A stretch of DNA of 64,000 nt from Blastopirellula sp. J2-11 (GCF_024584705.1 NZ_CP097384.1:186001-250000); one strand, 5' to 3'; numbered from the stretch's first letter, positions 51,709 to 60,793 are shown. Numbers and translations: made by a program. The notes: a model not told the origin generated them from the sequence alone.

Positions 51709-52239
51709 ATGAACATTCAATCATGGGGCTCGGCGGTCAAACGACTTTTAGCCGAGCTGCAAGAAATTGACTTTGGAACTCCCTTGGGCGAAAACGTCCT
51801 TCCCGATCCTCAGCCGACCGAAGAGGTGCAAAAGCACATCGACCGGATCGGCCTGCAAGACGGGACGCGACTGGCCGAATTCTATTCGTATTGCGACGGC
51901 GTCAGTTGGCCCGATGTCCACGTCGGCTACTTTGTTTCGCCAATCGACCGGATCGCGGATGTCCGCGCAGGAGACCCGACCGAACTGGTTGGCGGTCCCA
52001 ACGAAGGCCCTGTGCAACTGATCGGCAGCGATGGGAGCGGCCGCTTGTTTGTGATGCGCAAGCAAGAGCAAGACGTGTTGGTCCTGCCTCCGGGCGAGAT
52101 CGTCGATGGCAAGTACGACGACGCCGACGGACGCTCGGTTTGGGTTGCGATTGACCTGAAGACCTTCTTGCAATTGCTGCATGACGATTTGAAGGCGGTC
52201 GTGCTCGACACGCCGGATCATAATTTTCTCGGAACCTAG
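51709..52239 (+). CDS. SMI1/KNR4 (SUKH)-like protein
   Basis: A 176-residue protein with SUKH-type landmarks: a helical N-terminus, the LAEFYSYCDGVSWPDVHVGYFVSPIDRIADV segment (FYxxCDGxxW followed by a V-x-x-x-x-I strand), GPVQLIGSDGSGRLFVMRK and a C-terminal DLKTFLQLLHDDL. In bacteria this superfamily mostly neutralises contact-dependent or polymorphic toxins. No toxin gene lies nearby in this window, so this may be an orphan immunity gene. No signal peptide. Confidence 0.72.
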   Translation: MNIQSWGSAVKRLLAELQEIDFGTPLGENVLPDPQPTEEVQKHIDRIGLQDGTRLAEFYSYCDGVSWPDVHVGYFVSPIDRIADVRAGDPTELVGGPNEGPVQLIGSDGSGRLFVMRKQEQDVLVLPPGEIVDGKYDDADGRSVWVAIDLKTFLQLLHDDLKAVVLDTPDHNFLGT

Positions 52240-52424
52240 AAACATCATTTGCTCATCTCGCGAGAAGTGATGAACGGAGCTTGGCCAGGCGCATCGTACC
52301 GTCTGGCCACGCCCTTGTTTGGGGGGGCGTGAAGAAATGTTTTGCGTTGGCCATTGGTTCGGCGATATCATGAGACATCACAAGTCCTATGATTCCGCTA
52401 GATTTTTGCCTGCCGACTGCACAC

Positions 52425-53900
52425 ATGATCCAACCTACGCTCCGTTCCTGCTCACGCAGCGTCGTTTTGCCCGCGCTGTTGGTCGCCGGATTGTTCGCCT
52501 GTTTCTGTGATCCGGCGCTTAGCGCCGACGAGCCGCCGCCGAACATTGTCCTGTTCTTTGTCGATAACCTGGGGACCGGCGACATCGGCTGCTACGGCTC
52601 GCAGCTTCATCGCACGCCGCACATCGATCGGCTGGCGGCGGAAGGCGCCAAGTTCACCAGCTTTTATGTCGCCAGCGGCGTTTGTACGCCGAGTCGTGCG
52701 GCGCTGCTGACTGGTTGTTACCCGCTGCGGGTCGATATGCACGAAAGCGGCGAAGGGGGCGCCGTGCTGCGACCGCTCGACACCAAGGGGCTGAATCCGG
52801 CGGAAACGACAATCGCCGAAGTGGTTCAGTCGGCCGGCTATGCAACCGGCGTCTTTGGCAAATGGCATTTGGGAGATCAGCCTGAGTTTCTGCCGACCCG
52901 GCAAGGTTTTGATACGTTCTTTGGTATTCCGTACAGCGATGACATGACCAAGGACCTCCGTCCCCAGTTGTGGCCCGAACTGCCGCTAATGCGAAACGAA
53001 CAGGTGATCGAAGCGCCAGTTGATCGCGACTATTTGGTGAAGCGCTGCACGGAAGAAGCGATTCAATTTATCGAGCAAAACAAAGATCGCCCCTTCTTTG
53101 TTTACATTCCCCACACGATGCCTGGCTCGACGAAGCGTCCCTTCTCGAGTCCCGCGTTTCAAGGGAAATCAAAAAACGGCCCTTACGGCGACAGCGTCGA
53201 AGAACTTGATTGGAGCACAGGTCAAGTGATGGCGACGCTCAAGCGGCTCAATCTTGATGAGAACACGCTGGTCATCTGGACCAGTGACAACGGAGCGCCG
53301 CGCCGCAATCCGCCGCAAGGGAGCAACCTGCCGTATCAAGGGGATGGTTACAACACCAGTGAAGGCGCGATGCGGATGCCGTGCTTGATGCGGTGGCCGA
53401 AGAGGATCATTGCCGGTCGCACGACCGATGCGGTTTGCTCGACCATGGACCTGTTGCCGACGATCGCCAAGCTGGTGGGGGCTCCGCTGCCAGAGAACGA
53501 TATTGATGGACACGAAATCAGCCGCATTGCGTTCGCTCGTCCTGAGTTCGGCCAGGAGTCGGTCGACTCTCCCTGGGACGAACAGGGATTCGCGTTTTAC
53601 TACATGGATCAACTTCAGGCGATTCGCGCCGGACGCTGGAAGCTCTACCTTCCGCTCGATCCCAAGACAGGCCTTCGTCTTCCACCGGCGGCTAGCAAAG
53701 AGGGCAAAGTTGCGTTGTACGACGTTCGCAACGATGTCCACGAAGATCGAGAAGTCGCAGCCGAGCATCCCGATGTGGTCGCGCACCTTACCGAACTGGC
53801 TGCGCAGATACGCCGCGAGATTGGGGATGTGCGACAAGTGGGAACGGGGCGGCGCGAAGCTGGAAAGGTCGAAGATCCGCAACCGCTAATAAAGCCATAG
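52425..53900 (+). CDS. Sulfatase with Asp-Asn metal motif
   Basis: A 491-residue arylsulfatase-type enzyme with a signal peptide (residues 1-34). Formylglycine signature CTPSRAALLTG (C87), GKWHLGDQPEF, PFFVYIPHTMPG and VIWTSDNGAPRRNP are all present. The first metal motif reads VDNLGTGD, so the second of the two usual Asp residues (D48) is Asn. This can lower calcium affinity or mark a substrate subgroup. ATG 52425 is chosen in place of 52389 so that the signal peptide is of normal length. Target probably a sulfated glycan. Confidence 0.93.
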   Translation: MIQPTLRSCSRSVVLPALLVAGLFACFCDPALSADEPPPNIVLFFVDNLGTGDIGCYGSQLHRTPHIDRLAAEGAKFTSFYVASGVCTPSRAALLTGCYPLRVDMHESGEGGAVLRPLDTKGLNPAETTIAEVVQSAGYATGVFGKWHLGDQPEFLPTRQGFDTFFGIPYSDDMTKDLRPQLWPELPLMRNEQVIEAPVDRDYLVKRCTEEAIQFIEQNKDRPFFVYIPHTMPGSTKRPFSSPAFQGKSKNGPYGDSVEELDWSTGQVMATLKRLNLDENTLVIWTSDNGAPRRNPPQGSNLPYQGDGYNTSEGAMRMPCLMRWPKRIIAGRTTDAVCSTMDLLPTIAKLVGAPLPENDIDGHEISRIAFARPEFGQESVDSPWDEQGFAFYYMDQLQAIRAGRWKLYLPLDPKTGLRLPPAASKEGKVALYDVRNDVHEDREVAAEHPDVVAHLTELAAQIRREIGDVRQVGTGRREAGKVEDPQPLIKP

Positions 53901-54226
53901 AACATCGCGCTCTTTCTTCGCAGCGCGAGCTTTGAAGCTTTGAAGTTGCGCTATTTCGAATCTATCGAACACTAGCCCGCCAGCGCAAGCGAGGGAATAC
54001 GGCTCGCCAATTCAATCCGTGTTAGGATCGCCAACTCTATTCCCTCGCTTGCGCTGGCGGGCTAGTGTGACGATTTTCGGCTGATTCGGACCCTGTTTTA
54101 TCGTGCTTCACCCGTGTTCAACACTTCCTGAATTGCTAAATAGCGCAACCTCAAAAAGCGCGAGCGAGGGAAATGCGTTACGAAGAAAAGGCGCCTAGCG
54201 AAAGTCTTCCCCCCATTCGTCATTCC
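53901..54226. other. Intergenic region filled by an inverted-repeat element
   Basis: 326 bp between the convergent sulfatase (plus) and aguA (minus) genes. Most of it is the nested inverted repeat annotated at 53939-54155. No gene is seen. Confidence 0.6.
53939..54155. repeat. Nested inverted-repeat (MITE-like) element
   Basis: Outer arms TTTGAAGTTGCGCTATTT (53939-53956) and AAATAGCGCAACCTCAAA (54138-54155), one mismatch. Inner 31-nt arms at 53969-53999 and 54038-54068 are perfect inverted copies beginning ACACTAGCCCGCCAGCGC. A half-copy is at 12172-12233. Confidence 0.85.
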
Positions 54227-55261
54227 CTACGCCATGATCTGCTGCGTGATGCAGTGATACGCGCCGAGTCCCCAGACCAGGTCGAGCGCCGGCAGCGGGA
54301 CGATTTCGCGTTCCGGAAAACAGCGGCGCAAAACTTCGACGGCCCCCGCATCGGCCGGGTCGTCAAACTGCGGGACGATCACCACGCCGTTGGCGATGTA
54401 GAAGTTGCAATAGCAAGCCGGAATCCGCTGTTCGCCAACCAGCTTGGGTTGCGGCATCGGCAGCTTGATGACTTCAAATGGCTTGCCGTGCTGGTCGGTC
54501 ATTGCCTGGAGGCGCGCAAAGTTCTCGGCCAGCGGCTCGTGATTCTCGTCTCCGGGATTGGGTTCGTAGGCGGCGACGATTCGGTTGGGCGCGACAAAGC
54601 GGGCCAACTCATCAATGTGTCCGTCGGTGTCGTCGCCGACGATGCCGCGTCCGAGCCACAGCACTTTCTCTGCGCAAAGATAGTCGCGCAGATAACGCTC
54701 CATGTCGTCGCGAGAGAGCGTCGGATTGCGATTGGGGTTCAGCAGACATTCTTCGGTCGTCAGGATCACGCCGGCGCCGTTCCCTTCGACGGCGCCGCCT
54801 TCCAGGATGATGCCGGGCTCGAAGTAGGGAATGTCGAGATCGGCGAGCAGCAGTTGGGCCGAAGCGTCATCGGCGTCCCACGGCGGATACTTGCCGCCCC
54901 ACGCGTTGTAGCGCCAATCGAGCGCCGCCCGCGGTTGCTCACCGGCGGTCGATTGCAGGAAGATCGGCCCATGATCGCGGGCCCACGCGTCATTGGTCGC
55001 GATGGGGTGCAGCGTGACGTTGGGGAGATGGCCGACCATGCGCTGCGCTTCTTCCAGCGCATCGCCGGCGGCTTGAATATGGACCGGCTCGAACTGCGAC
55101 AACGTCTCGACCAGACGCTGGTAGACAAACGGGATCGGCTTAAATTTGTCGGGCCAGCTTTCGCGGTTGTGCGCCCAGGAGAGGAGCGTGCCGACATGCG
55201 GTTCCCATTCGGCGGGCCAGCGATAGCCAAGCTCGCTGGGCTTTCCTGCCAACTTCGCCAT
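54227..55261 (-). CDS. aguA: Agmatine deiminase
   Basis: A 344-residue guanidine-group hydrolase of the peptidylarginine deiminase superfamily; it makes N-carbamoylputrescine and ammonia from agmatine. Motifs seen: WPAEWEPHVGTLLSWAHN, NDAWARDHGPIF (catalytic Asp), LEGGAVEGNGAG, GDDTDGHIDELARF (catalytic His) and the C-terminal nucleophile in GLGAYHCITQQ. All catalytic residues are present. The ATG overlaps the upstream aguB stop (TAATG at 55259-55263), so the genes are translationally coupled. Product feeds AguB. Confidence 0.95.
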   Translation of the reverse strand: MAKLAGKPSELGYRWPAEWEPHVGTLLSWAHNRESWPDKFKPIPFVYQRLVETLSQFEPVHIQAAGDALEEAQRMVGHLPNVTLHPIATNDAWARDHGPIFLQSTAGEQPRAALDWRYNAWGGKYPPWDADDASAQLLLADLDIPYFEPGIILEGGAVEGNGAGVILTTEECLLNPNRNPTLSRDDMERYLRDYLCAEKVLWLGRGIVGDDTDGHIDELARFVAPNRIVAAYEPNPGDENHEPLAENFARLQAMTDQHGKPFEVIKLPMPQPKLVGEQRIPACYCNFYIANGVVIVPQFDDPADAGAVEVLRRCFPEREIVPLPALDLVWGLGAYHCITQQIMA

Positions 55262-56157
55262 TAGTGCGCGCCTTCGTCAAGGTAGAGCTTGGTGAGGCCG
55301 CTGTAGGCGTCGACCCGGCGATCGCGCAGAAAGGGCCAATGCGTGCGGGCAAAGTCGAGCTGCGCCAAGTTGCACTCGACCAGCAATATTTCTTCCTGAT
55401 CGTGCGAGCCGACTTTCAACAGATTGCCGTTCGGATCGCTGACGAACGAGTGTCCCCAGAACTCAATCGTTCCTTCCAGGCCGACGCGATTCGGTGCACA
55501 GACAAATACGCCGTTGGCGATCGAATGGCTGCGCATCATCGTTTCCCATGCCGAGACTTGGGCTGGGCCATACTCTTCTTTCTCATCGACCAGCCAGCCG
55601 ATCGCCGTGGGATAGAAGAGCATCTGGGCGCCGGTCAGCGCGGTCAAGCGAGCCGCTTCCGGGAACCATTGATCCCAGCAGATGCAGACGCCGATGCGGC
55701 CGTACTTGGTTTGGAACGAGCGAAAACCGAGATCGCCCGGCGTGAAGTAAAACTTCTCGTAGTAGTGGGGATCGTCTGGGATGTGCATCTTGCGATAGAT
55801 CCCCAACTGCGTCCCGTCGGCGTCAAAGACAGCGGCCGTGTTGTGGTAAAGACCTTCGGCCCGCTTCTCGAACAATGACGCGACGACCACGACCCCATGT
55901 TGGGCGGCGGCGGCTTGAATCGCCTGACTGGTTGGGCCCGGGATCGGCTCGGCCTCCTGAAACTTCAGGTGATCTTCTTCCTGGCAAGGATATTGCCCGG
56001 CGAACAGCTCTTGCAAGCAGACGATATTGGCGCCCAGTTTGGCCGCTTCGGCGATCCGCGCAACGGCCTTGTCGACGTTCTCTTGCTTGACGGTCGAGCA
56101 GGTCATTTGCACGACGGCGACGTTTACTTTATCAGGCGCTTTGGCGGGCATGGTCAT
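55261..56157 (-). CDS. aguB: N-carbamoylputrescine amidase
   Basis: A 298-residue nitrilase-superfamily enzyme that hydrolyses N-carbamoylputrescine to putrescine, CO2 and ammonia. The catalytic triad is visible: Glu in NIVCLQELFAGQYPC, Lys in YRKMHIPDDPHYYEKFYF, Cys in GVCICWDQWFPEAARL. The HYYEKFYFTPGDLGF and YPTAIGW stretches distinguish this group from other nitrilases. It precedes aguA with a one-base overlap; together they convert agmatine to putrescine in the cytoplasm. ATG 56157 and ATG 56151 are both possible starts. Confidence 0.95.
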   Translation of the reverse strand: MTMPAKAPDKVNVAVVQMTCSTVKQENVDKAVARIAEAAKLGANIVCLQELFAGQYPCQEEDHLKFQEAEPIPGPTSQAIQAAAAQHGVVVVASLFEKRAEGLYHNTAAVFDADGTQLGIYRKMHIPDDPHYYEKFYFTPGDLGFRSFQTKYGRIGVCICWDQWFPEAARLTALTGAQMLFYPTAIGWLVDEKEEYGPAQVSAWETMMRSHSIANGVFVCAPNRVGLEGTIEFWGHSFVSDPNGNLLKVGSHDQEEILLVECNLAQLDFARTHWPFLRDRRVDAYSGLTKLYLDEGAH

Positions 56158-56327
56158 CGGTTTGGGGGCCTTGCAAAAGATTGCCAGCGGTTATGATTTG
56201 TCAGGGGCGAAGCGCAGCGCGATCGCGCGGATTCAGTGTGATGTTACAACAGCCGGGAATGCGGGAAAACTACGGCTTATCGCGGATTGGAACGAACTTG
56301 GCCGACGACGGGATTTTGAACGCGAAT

Positions 56328-56864
56328 ATGGACCTGGGAGACGCACTTACGCGCTGGTCCATTCGCGCCGCTTTGACGGTGCTGGTTCTCTGCTGCGCCG
56401 GTCGACAGTTGGCTGGCGATAACCGGCGCTGGCAAGCGATCGATCGGCTGTTGTGGCCGCTGGGCTGCGCACTGTTTCTGACGCATATCGCCGCCGCGAT
56501 CTATTTTTTCCACCACGGCAGCCAAGCCGCCGCGTTCGCCGACATCGCCAATCAGACCAAAGAAGTGCTGGGCGCCGCCGTAGGAGAAGGTCTGTACGTC
56601 AACTATCTGATGGCGGTTGTCTGGACCGCCGACGCGCTCTGGCTCGCCGCGCTGCCGCAGTCTTATCGTCGGCGCCCTGCTTGGATTGAAGGGGCGGTGC
56701 TCGGGTTCTTTCTGTTTATCGCGTTCAATGGAACGGTCATCTTTAAAACCGGTTGGCTGCGCGTCGCCGGATTGGTCGGTACGACGGTAATTGCGGCGGC
56801 GCTGATCTGGCGCGGTTGGCGTCGTCATGGTCATCGCGCAGACGCGGACAATCGCGCGCCTTGA
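56328..56864 (+). CDS. Hypothetical integral membrane protein
   Basis: A 178-residue protein with four or five membrane segments (AALTVLVLCCAGRQL, LLWPLGCALFLTHIAAAIYFF, VNYLMAVVWTADALWLAAL, GAVLGFFLFIAFNGTVIF, VAGLVGTTVIAAALIWRGW). No catalytic motif is evident. ATG 56328 places the first helix at a normal distance from the N-terminus; earlier starts (56259, 56181) are possible. Divergent from aguB and convergent with the CorA-like gene. Unrecognised family. Confidence 0.6.
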   Translation: MDLGDALTRWSIRAALTVLVLCCAGRQLAGDNRRWQAIDRLLWPLGCALFLTHIAAAIYFFHHGSQAAAFADIANQTKEVLGAAVGEGLYVNYLMAVVWTADALWLAALPQSYRRRPAWIEGAVLGFFLFIAFNGTVIFKTGWLRVAGLVGTTVIAAALIWRGWRRHGHRADADNRAP

Positions 56865-56883
56865 TGCCGCTGCCGCCGTCCGA

Positions 56884-57681
56884 CTATCTTCCCGGATCGC
56901 GTGGCGGCCGGGCTTCGCTGTGATCGCGTTGGACGCGCTTCGCCGATTCGATTGGCGAACTGACGAACGCCCACAGGAGCAAGCCTAGCAACAGCCCCAT
57001 GCCGGTCATCGCGAGGAACGGCCAAGGAGCGTTCCAATCTTCAAAACCGTGATGCAAGTCGGCGCCAAAGATCGTCGCCAACGTCACGATCGGAAAGAAG
57101 AAGGCGGCCAGCACGTTCAACCGATGCGCTGAGATCGACATCCGGTGGCTCGATTCGGCCTGACGTTCGGTCTGTTGGGCGATCGCGAAATCAAGTTCAT
57201 TCTTGGCTTCGTTGTAAAGCAGCTCGGCCTTGCGTTCCAACTCATACGCTTGATCGCGCGCGTTGATCAGCACCTTGTGGTTGTCGCCCATCTCGCGCGC
57301 TTGTTGCAGAACCGCTTGCAGATTACGCGTGGCGCGAAGCAGGGGACTAAGATCGGAGATCACTTGAAAATAGGCCGCGCTTCCTTCGGCCGCTTCTTCC
57401 CGTTTTTCCAGACGGTCGATGGCCGCTGCATATTGTCCGAGATGTCGGACCAGCACGCCGTCGCCGGAACCGAGGTCGCTAGAGTTCCATTCCCCTTTGG
57501 CGTCTCGCCAAAAGTAGCGGCCGATCCGGATTTTTTCGCCCGGTTTTGGGGGCTGATGCAAAACGATGAGCAGATGGCCGTCTGCCTGCATGACGCGCTG
57601 GCGTCCCGCTTGGTCCCCCAAGCGGCGGCGAAAAACGTCAGGTACATCCCAAATGGCGGGCAAAATCGACTTGTTGTTCAT
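56884..57681 (-). CDS. CorA-like membrane protein lacking the GMN motif
   Basis: A 265-residue protein with a long helical cytoplasmic domain (AAIDRLEKREEAAEGSAAYFQVISDLSPLLRATRNLQAVLQQ; KVLINARDQAYELERKAELLYNEAK) and two C-terminal membrane helices. The first helix ends ISAHRLNVLAAFFFPIVTLATIFGADLHHG; at the position of the GMN selectivity motif of CorA Mg2+ channels it has GAD. It could be a degenerate or altered-specificity relative, or not a transporter at all. ATG 57681 (MNNKSILPAI) is chosen over an upstream non-coding extension. The N-terminal domain is shorter than in CorA. Confidence 0.7.
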   Translation of the reverse strand: MNNKSILPAIWDVPDVFRRRLGDQAGRQRVMQADGHLLIVLHQPPKPGEKIRIGRYFWRDAKGEWNSSDLGSGDGVLVRHLGQYAAAIDRLEKREEAAEGSAAYFQVISDLSPLLRATRNLQAVLQQAREMGDNHKVLINARDQAYELERKAELLYNEAKNELDFAIAQQTERQAESSHRMSISAHRLNVLAAFFFPIVTLATIFGADLHHGFEDWNAPWPFLAMTGMGLLLGLLLWAFVSSPIESAKRVQRDHSEARPPRDPGR

Positions 57682-57909
57682 CGGTAGACTCGCGGTGATG
57701 GGAAAAAATCGCGGCTCTCTTGAGTTTCGCGGCCGGCGCTCAATTATTACCCGCTTTTGATAGGTCGATTGCGTGAAGTCAGCGAATAGACAGTGAACTT
57801 TGCAGCTGTTATCCTCGAATTGTCCGCTTGTTGACTCTTTCGACGAGCATGAGTGACCCTTTTTACCAGATATCCCCCCCGGGACCTTCACTACATATTG
57901 GAGAAGCGA

Positions 57910-58542
57910 ATGAAGCGATTGACTCTACTCAGCTTGTTGTTCTTGGCCCTGACCGCGGTTTCGGCGCGTGCTGCGGATGACGATAAGGGCTGGGTCTCGC
58001 TGACCGACGGCAAGAGCTTCGATGGTTGGAAGATCAACGAGAATGAAAAAGCTTGGAGCATCAAGGATGGCGCGTTTGTCGCCAACGGCAGCCGAAGCCA
58101 TCTGTTCTATGTCGGTGACGACAAGCCGTTCAAGAACTTCATTTTGAATCTCAAAGTGATGACCAAGAACAACAGCAACGGCGGCGTTTACATCCATACC
58201 AAGTACCAGGACGAAAACTGGCCGAAGCATGGTTTTGAATGCCAGGTGAACAACAGCTACAACTCGGACCCGCGTAAGACCGCTAGTCTGTACGCTGTCA
58301 AAGATGTGAAGGAAGCTCCGGCCGGCGATGACGAGTACTTTGACTACACGATCGAAGTCAAAGACAAGACCGTGAAATTGTCGATCAACGGCAAACTGGT
58401 CAACGAGTACACGGAACCGGCCGACGCCGAAGCGGGCAAAGATTTTACCCGCGTCTTTGACAAGGGAACCTTCGCACTGCAAGCGCATGATCCCGGCAGC
58501 ACGGTGTACTACAAAGACATCCGCGTGAAACGTCTCCCGTAA
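57910..58542 (+). CDS. DUF1080 (3-keto-disaccharide hydrolase) protein
   Basis: A 210-residue secreted protein with a signal peptide (residues 1-21). The concanavalin-like sandwich is recognised by WVSLTDGKSFDGWKINENEKAWSIKDGAFVANG, LKVMTKNNSNGGVYIHTKY, FECQVNNSY and the ending GTFALQAHDPGSTVYYKDIRVKRLP. Members cleave 3-keto glycosides made by sugar dehydrogenases. GGAGAA precedes ATG 57910 closely. A terminator follows. Fits with the FAD and Gfo/Idh oxidoreductases of this window. Confidence 0.93.
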   Translation: MKRLTLLSLLFLALTAVSARAADDDKGWVSLTDGKSFDGWKINENEKAWSIKDGAFVANGSRSHLFYVGDDKPFKNFILNLKVMTKNNSNGGVYIHTKYQDENWPKHGFECQVNNSYNSDPRKTASLYAVKDVKEAPAGDDEYFDYTIEVKDKTVKLSINGKLVNEYTEPADAEAGKDFTRVFDKGTFALQAHDPGSTVYYKDIRVKRLP

Positions 58543-58574
58543 GAGGGGCCAACTCGCGGTAATAAAAAGAATCG

Positions 58575-58607
58575 AAAGCCGTCGGCGGCATGCCGCCGGC
58601 TTTTTTT
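58575..58607 (+). terminator. Terminator after the DUF1080 gene
   Basis: Stem AAAGCC-GGCGGCA/TGCCGCCGGCTTT with a 3-nt bulge, then seven T (58601-58607). Confidence 0.8.
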
Positions 58608-58703
58608 ATGGGATCTTGGCTGTTTCTTTGCCTTCCGGTTCAATTTACAATAAAAGAAATAGGAATTTCCCGCCCCAATCCCTGCCTTTCTGGAGTCTTT
58701 CGC

Positions 58704-60770
58704 GTGATTCGATCCATCGCTCTGTGCGCCATGCTGTTGGCGACCTGCTTCACCGCTCGCCTATCGGCGGCCGAAAAGAGTTATGACGTCGTCATTTATG
58801 GCGGTACGTCGGCGGCGATTGCGGCAGCCGTGCAGGTCAAACGGATGGGCAAGTCGGTGATTGTCGTTTCGCCGGACGTTCACTTGGGCGGACTTACCAG
58901 CGGCGGACTCGGCTGGACTGACAGCGGCAACAAAGCGGCGATCGGCGGCATCTCGCGCGAGTTCTATCAGCGCGTCCGCAAGCACTATGATGAGCCTTCC
59001 GCTTGGCGTCAGCAGAAGCCGGAGCAGTACAGCCGCTACAAGAAAGAGGAAGATGCGATGTGGGTCTTCGAACCGCATGTCGCGGAACAAATCTTTGAAG
59101 ACCTGGTCGCCGAGTACAAGATTCCGGTCGTCCGCGACGCTTGGCTCGATCGCGAAAATGGCGTCGTCAAACAGGATGGCAAGATCGTCGCGATCAAAAC
59201 CCTGGATGGCGAAACCTACCGCGGCAAGATCTTCATGGATACGACCTACGAAGGCGACCTGATGGCGGCCGCCGGCGTCTCGTACTTTGTCGGACGCGAA
59301 GCGAACAGCGTCTATGACGAAACGATGGACGGCGTGCAAACGGCCCGCGCTCGCTCGCATCAGTTTGAATACCCGGTCGATCCGTACGTCACGCCGGGCG
59401 ATCCCAGCAGCGGTTTGCTCCCCAAGATTTCGGCCGACCCGCCGGGCGAAGATGGCGAAGGGGACAAGAAGCTGCAGGCCTACTGTTTCCGCACTTGCTT
59501 GACCACCGCCGAAGACAACATGGTTCCCTTCCCAAAACCAGACGGTTACGATGCGAACGACTACGCGCTGCTGGCCCGTTATCTGGCCGGCGGTTGGAAA
59601 GGGGTTTTCAACAAGTTTGACCCGGCGCCCAACTTCAAAACCGACGTCAACAATCATGGCGGTTTCTCGTTCGACAACATCGGCATGAACTATGACTATC
59701 CCGAAGCGACTTACGAACGCCGCCAAGAAATCATCCAAGAGCACGAAGATTATCAGATCGGTCTGCTCTACTTTCTGACGAACGATCCGAGCGTGCCGGC
59801 CGATATTCAAGCGGAAATGAAGCAGTGGGGGCTGTCGAAAGATGAGTTCGTCGACAACCACAACTGGCCGCACCAGCTTTACATTCGCGAAGCGCGCCGC
59901 ATGGTCAGCGACTTTGTCATGTCTGAGCAATATCTGAAAGCGCTGAAGCCGACGCCAGAGTCGATCGGTCTGGGCTCGTACAACATGGACTCGCACAACA
60001 CGCAGCGGTACGTCGACGAAAAAGGGAACGTCCGCAATGAAGGAGATATCCAGGTCAGTCCCGGCGGCGCCTATCCGATCAGCTATCTTTCGATCGTGCC
60101 GAAGCGGGACGAGTGCGAAAATCTGCTGGTGCCGGTCTGCGTTTCGTCCTCGCACATCGCCTATGGTTCGATCCGCATGGAGCCGGTCTTCATGATCCTG
60201 GGGCAATCGGCCGCGACGGCCGCCGTCCAAGCGATCGAAGGGAGCAAAGCGGTGCAGGACGTGAAGTACGACCAGCTGAGCGAACGCTTGTTGGCCGACG
60301 GTCAGGTGCTGGAGATGGCTCGCAAGCCGAAAGTCTCGACCGTGGTGTTGCGTGCGGAAGACTTGCCGGGGATCGTTGTTGATGATATTGACGCCGAGAC
60401 GGTCGGATCGTGGGGAGAAAGCAGCGTCGTGCAGCCGTACGTCGGCAGCGGCTATCGCTTTAACGACCCCAAGTCAAAATCCAAAGCGACGATTTCGTTC
60501 AGCACGAAACTGAAGCCGGGTCGTTATGACGTTCGCGTCTCCTATTCGCCCAGCGGCAATCGAGCCAGCAACGTCCCGGTCGCGATCGAGTCAGGCGGCG
60601 AGTCGCACCCGGCGAAAATGAACCAGCGCCAAAACCCGGAGCATGACAAAGCGTTTACGTCGGTCGGTCAGTTCGATCTGGACGGCGAAACGACCGTCAC
60701 GATCAGCAACGACGGCGCCGATGGTTATGTGATTGCCGATGCGGTCTCGTTTGTGCCGGTGAAAAAATAA
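58704..60770 (+). CDS. Secreted FAD-dependent oxidoreductase with golvesin-like domain
   Basis: A 688-residue flavoprotein. Signal peptide residues 1-23 (ending LSAAEK); FAD motif YDVVIYGGTSAAIAAAVQVKRMGKSVIVVSP; FAD_oxidored family segments HLGGLTSGGLGWTDSGNKAAIGGISREFYQR and IPYS-type VPVCVSSSHIAYGSIRMEPVFMILGQSAATAA. The C-terminal about 130 residues (LPGIVVDDIDAETVGSWGESSVVQPYVGSGYRF ... DGYVIADAVSFVPV) match the N-terminal domain of the DUF1549/1553 protein. GTG 58704 is the start, with TGGAG 8 bp upstream; upstream ATGs lack signal peptide context. Oxidises an unknown sugar or alcohol in the periplasm. Confidence 0.92.
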   Translation: MIRSIALCAMLLATCFTARLSAAEKSYDVVIYGGTSAAIAAAVQVKRMGKSVIVVSPDVHLGGLTSGGLGWTDSGNKAAIGGISREFYQRVRKHYDEPSAWRQQKPEQYSRYKKEEDAMWVFEPHVAEQIFEDLVAEYKIPVVRDAWLDRENGVVKQDGKIVAIKTLDGETYRGKIFMDTTYEGDLMAAAGVSYFVGREANSVYDETMDGVQTARARSHQFEYPVDPYVTPGDPSSGLLPKISADPPGEDGEGDKKLQAYCFRTCLTTAEDNMVPFPKPDGYDANDYALLARYLAGGWKGVFNKFDPAPNFKTDVNNHGGFSFDNIGMNYDYPEATYERRQEIIQEHEDYQIGLLYFLTNDPSVPADIQAEMKQWGLSKDEFVDNHNWPHQLYIREARRMVSDFVMSEQYLKALKPTPESIGLGSYNMDSHNTQRYVDEKGNVRNEGDIQVSPGGAYPISYLSIVPKRDECENLLVPVCVSSSHIAYGSIRMEPVFMILGQSAATAAVQAIEGSKAVQDVKYDQLSERLLADGQVLEMARKPKVSTVVLRAEDLPGIVVDDIDAETVGSWGESSVVQPYVGSGYRFNDPKSKSKATISFSTKLKPGRYDVRVSYSPSGNRASNVPVAIESGGESHPAKMNQRQNPEHDKAFTSVGQFDLDGETTVTISNDGADGYVIADAVSFVPVKK

Positions 60771-60793
60771 TCACCGCATCCGAGTAGAAGTTA

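Noticed and set aside
58761-60230. Minus-strand frame of 489 codons
   Set aside because: Shadow of the FAD oxidoreductase gene.
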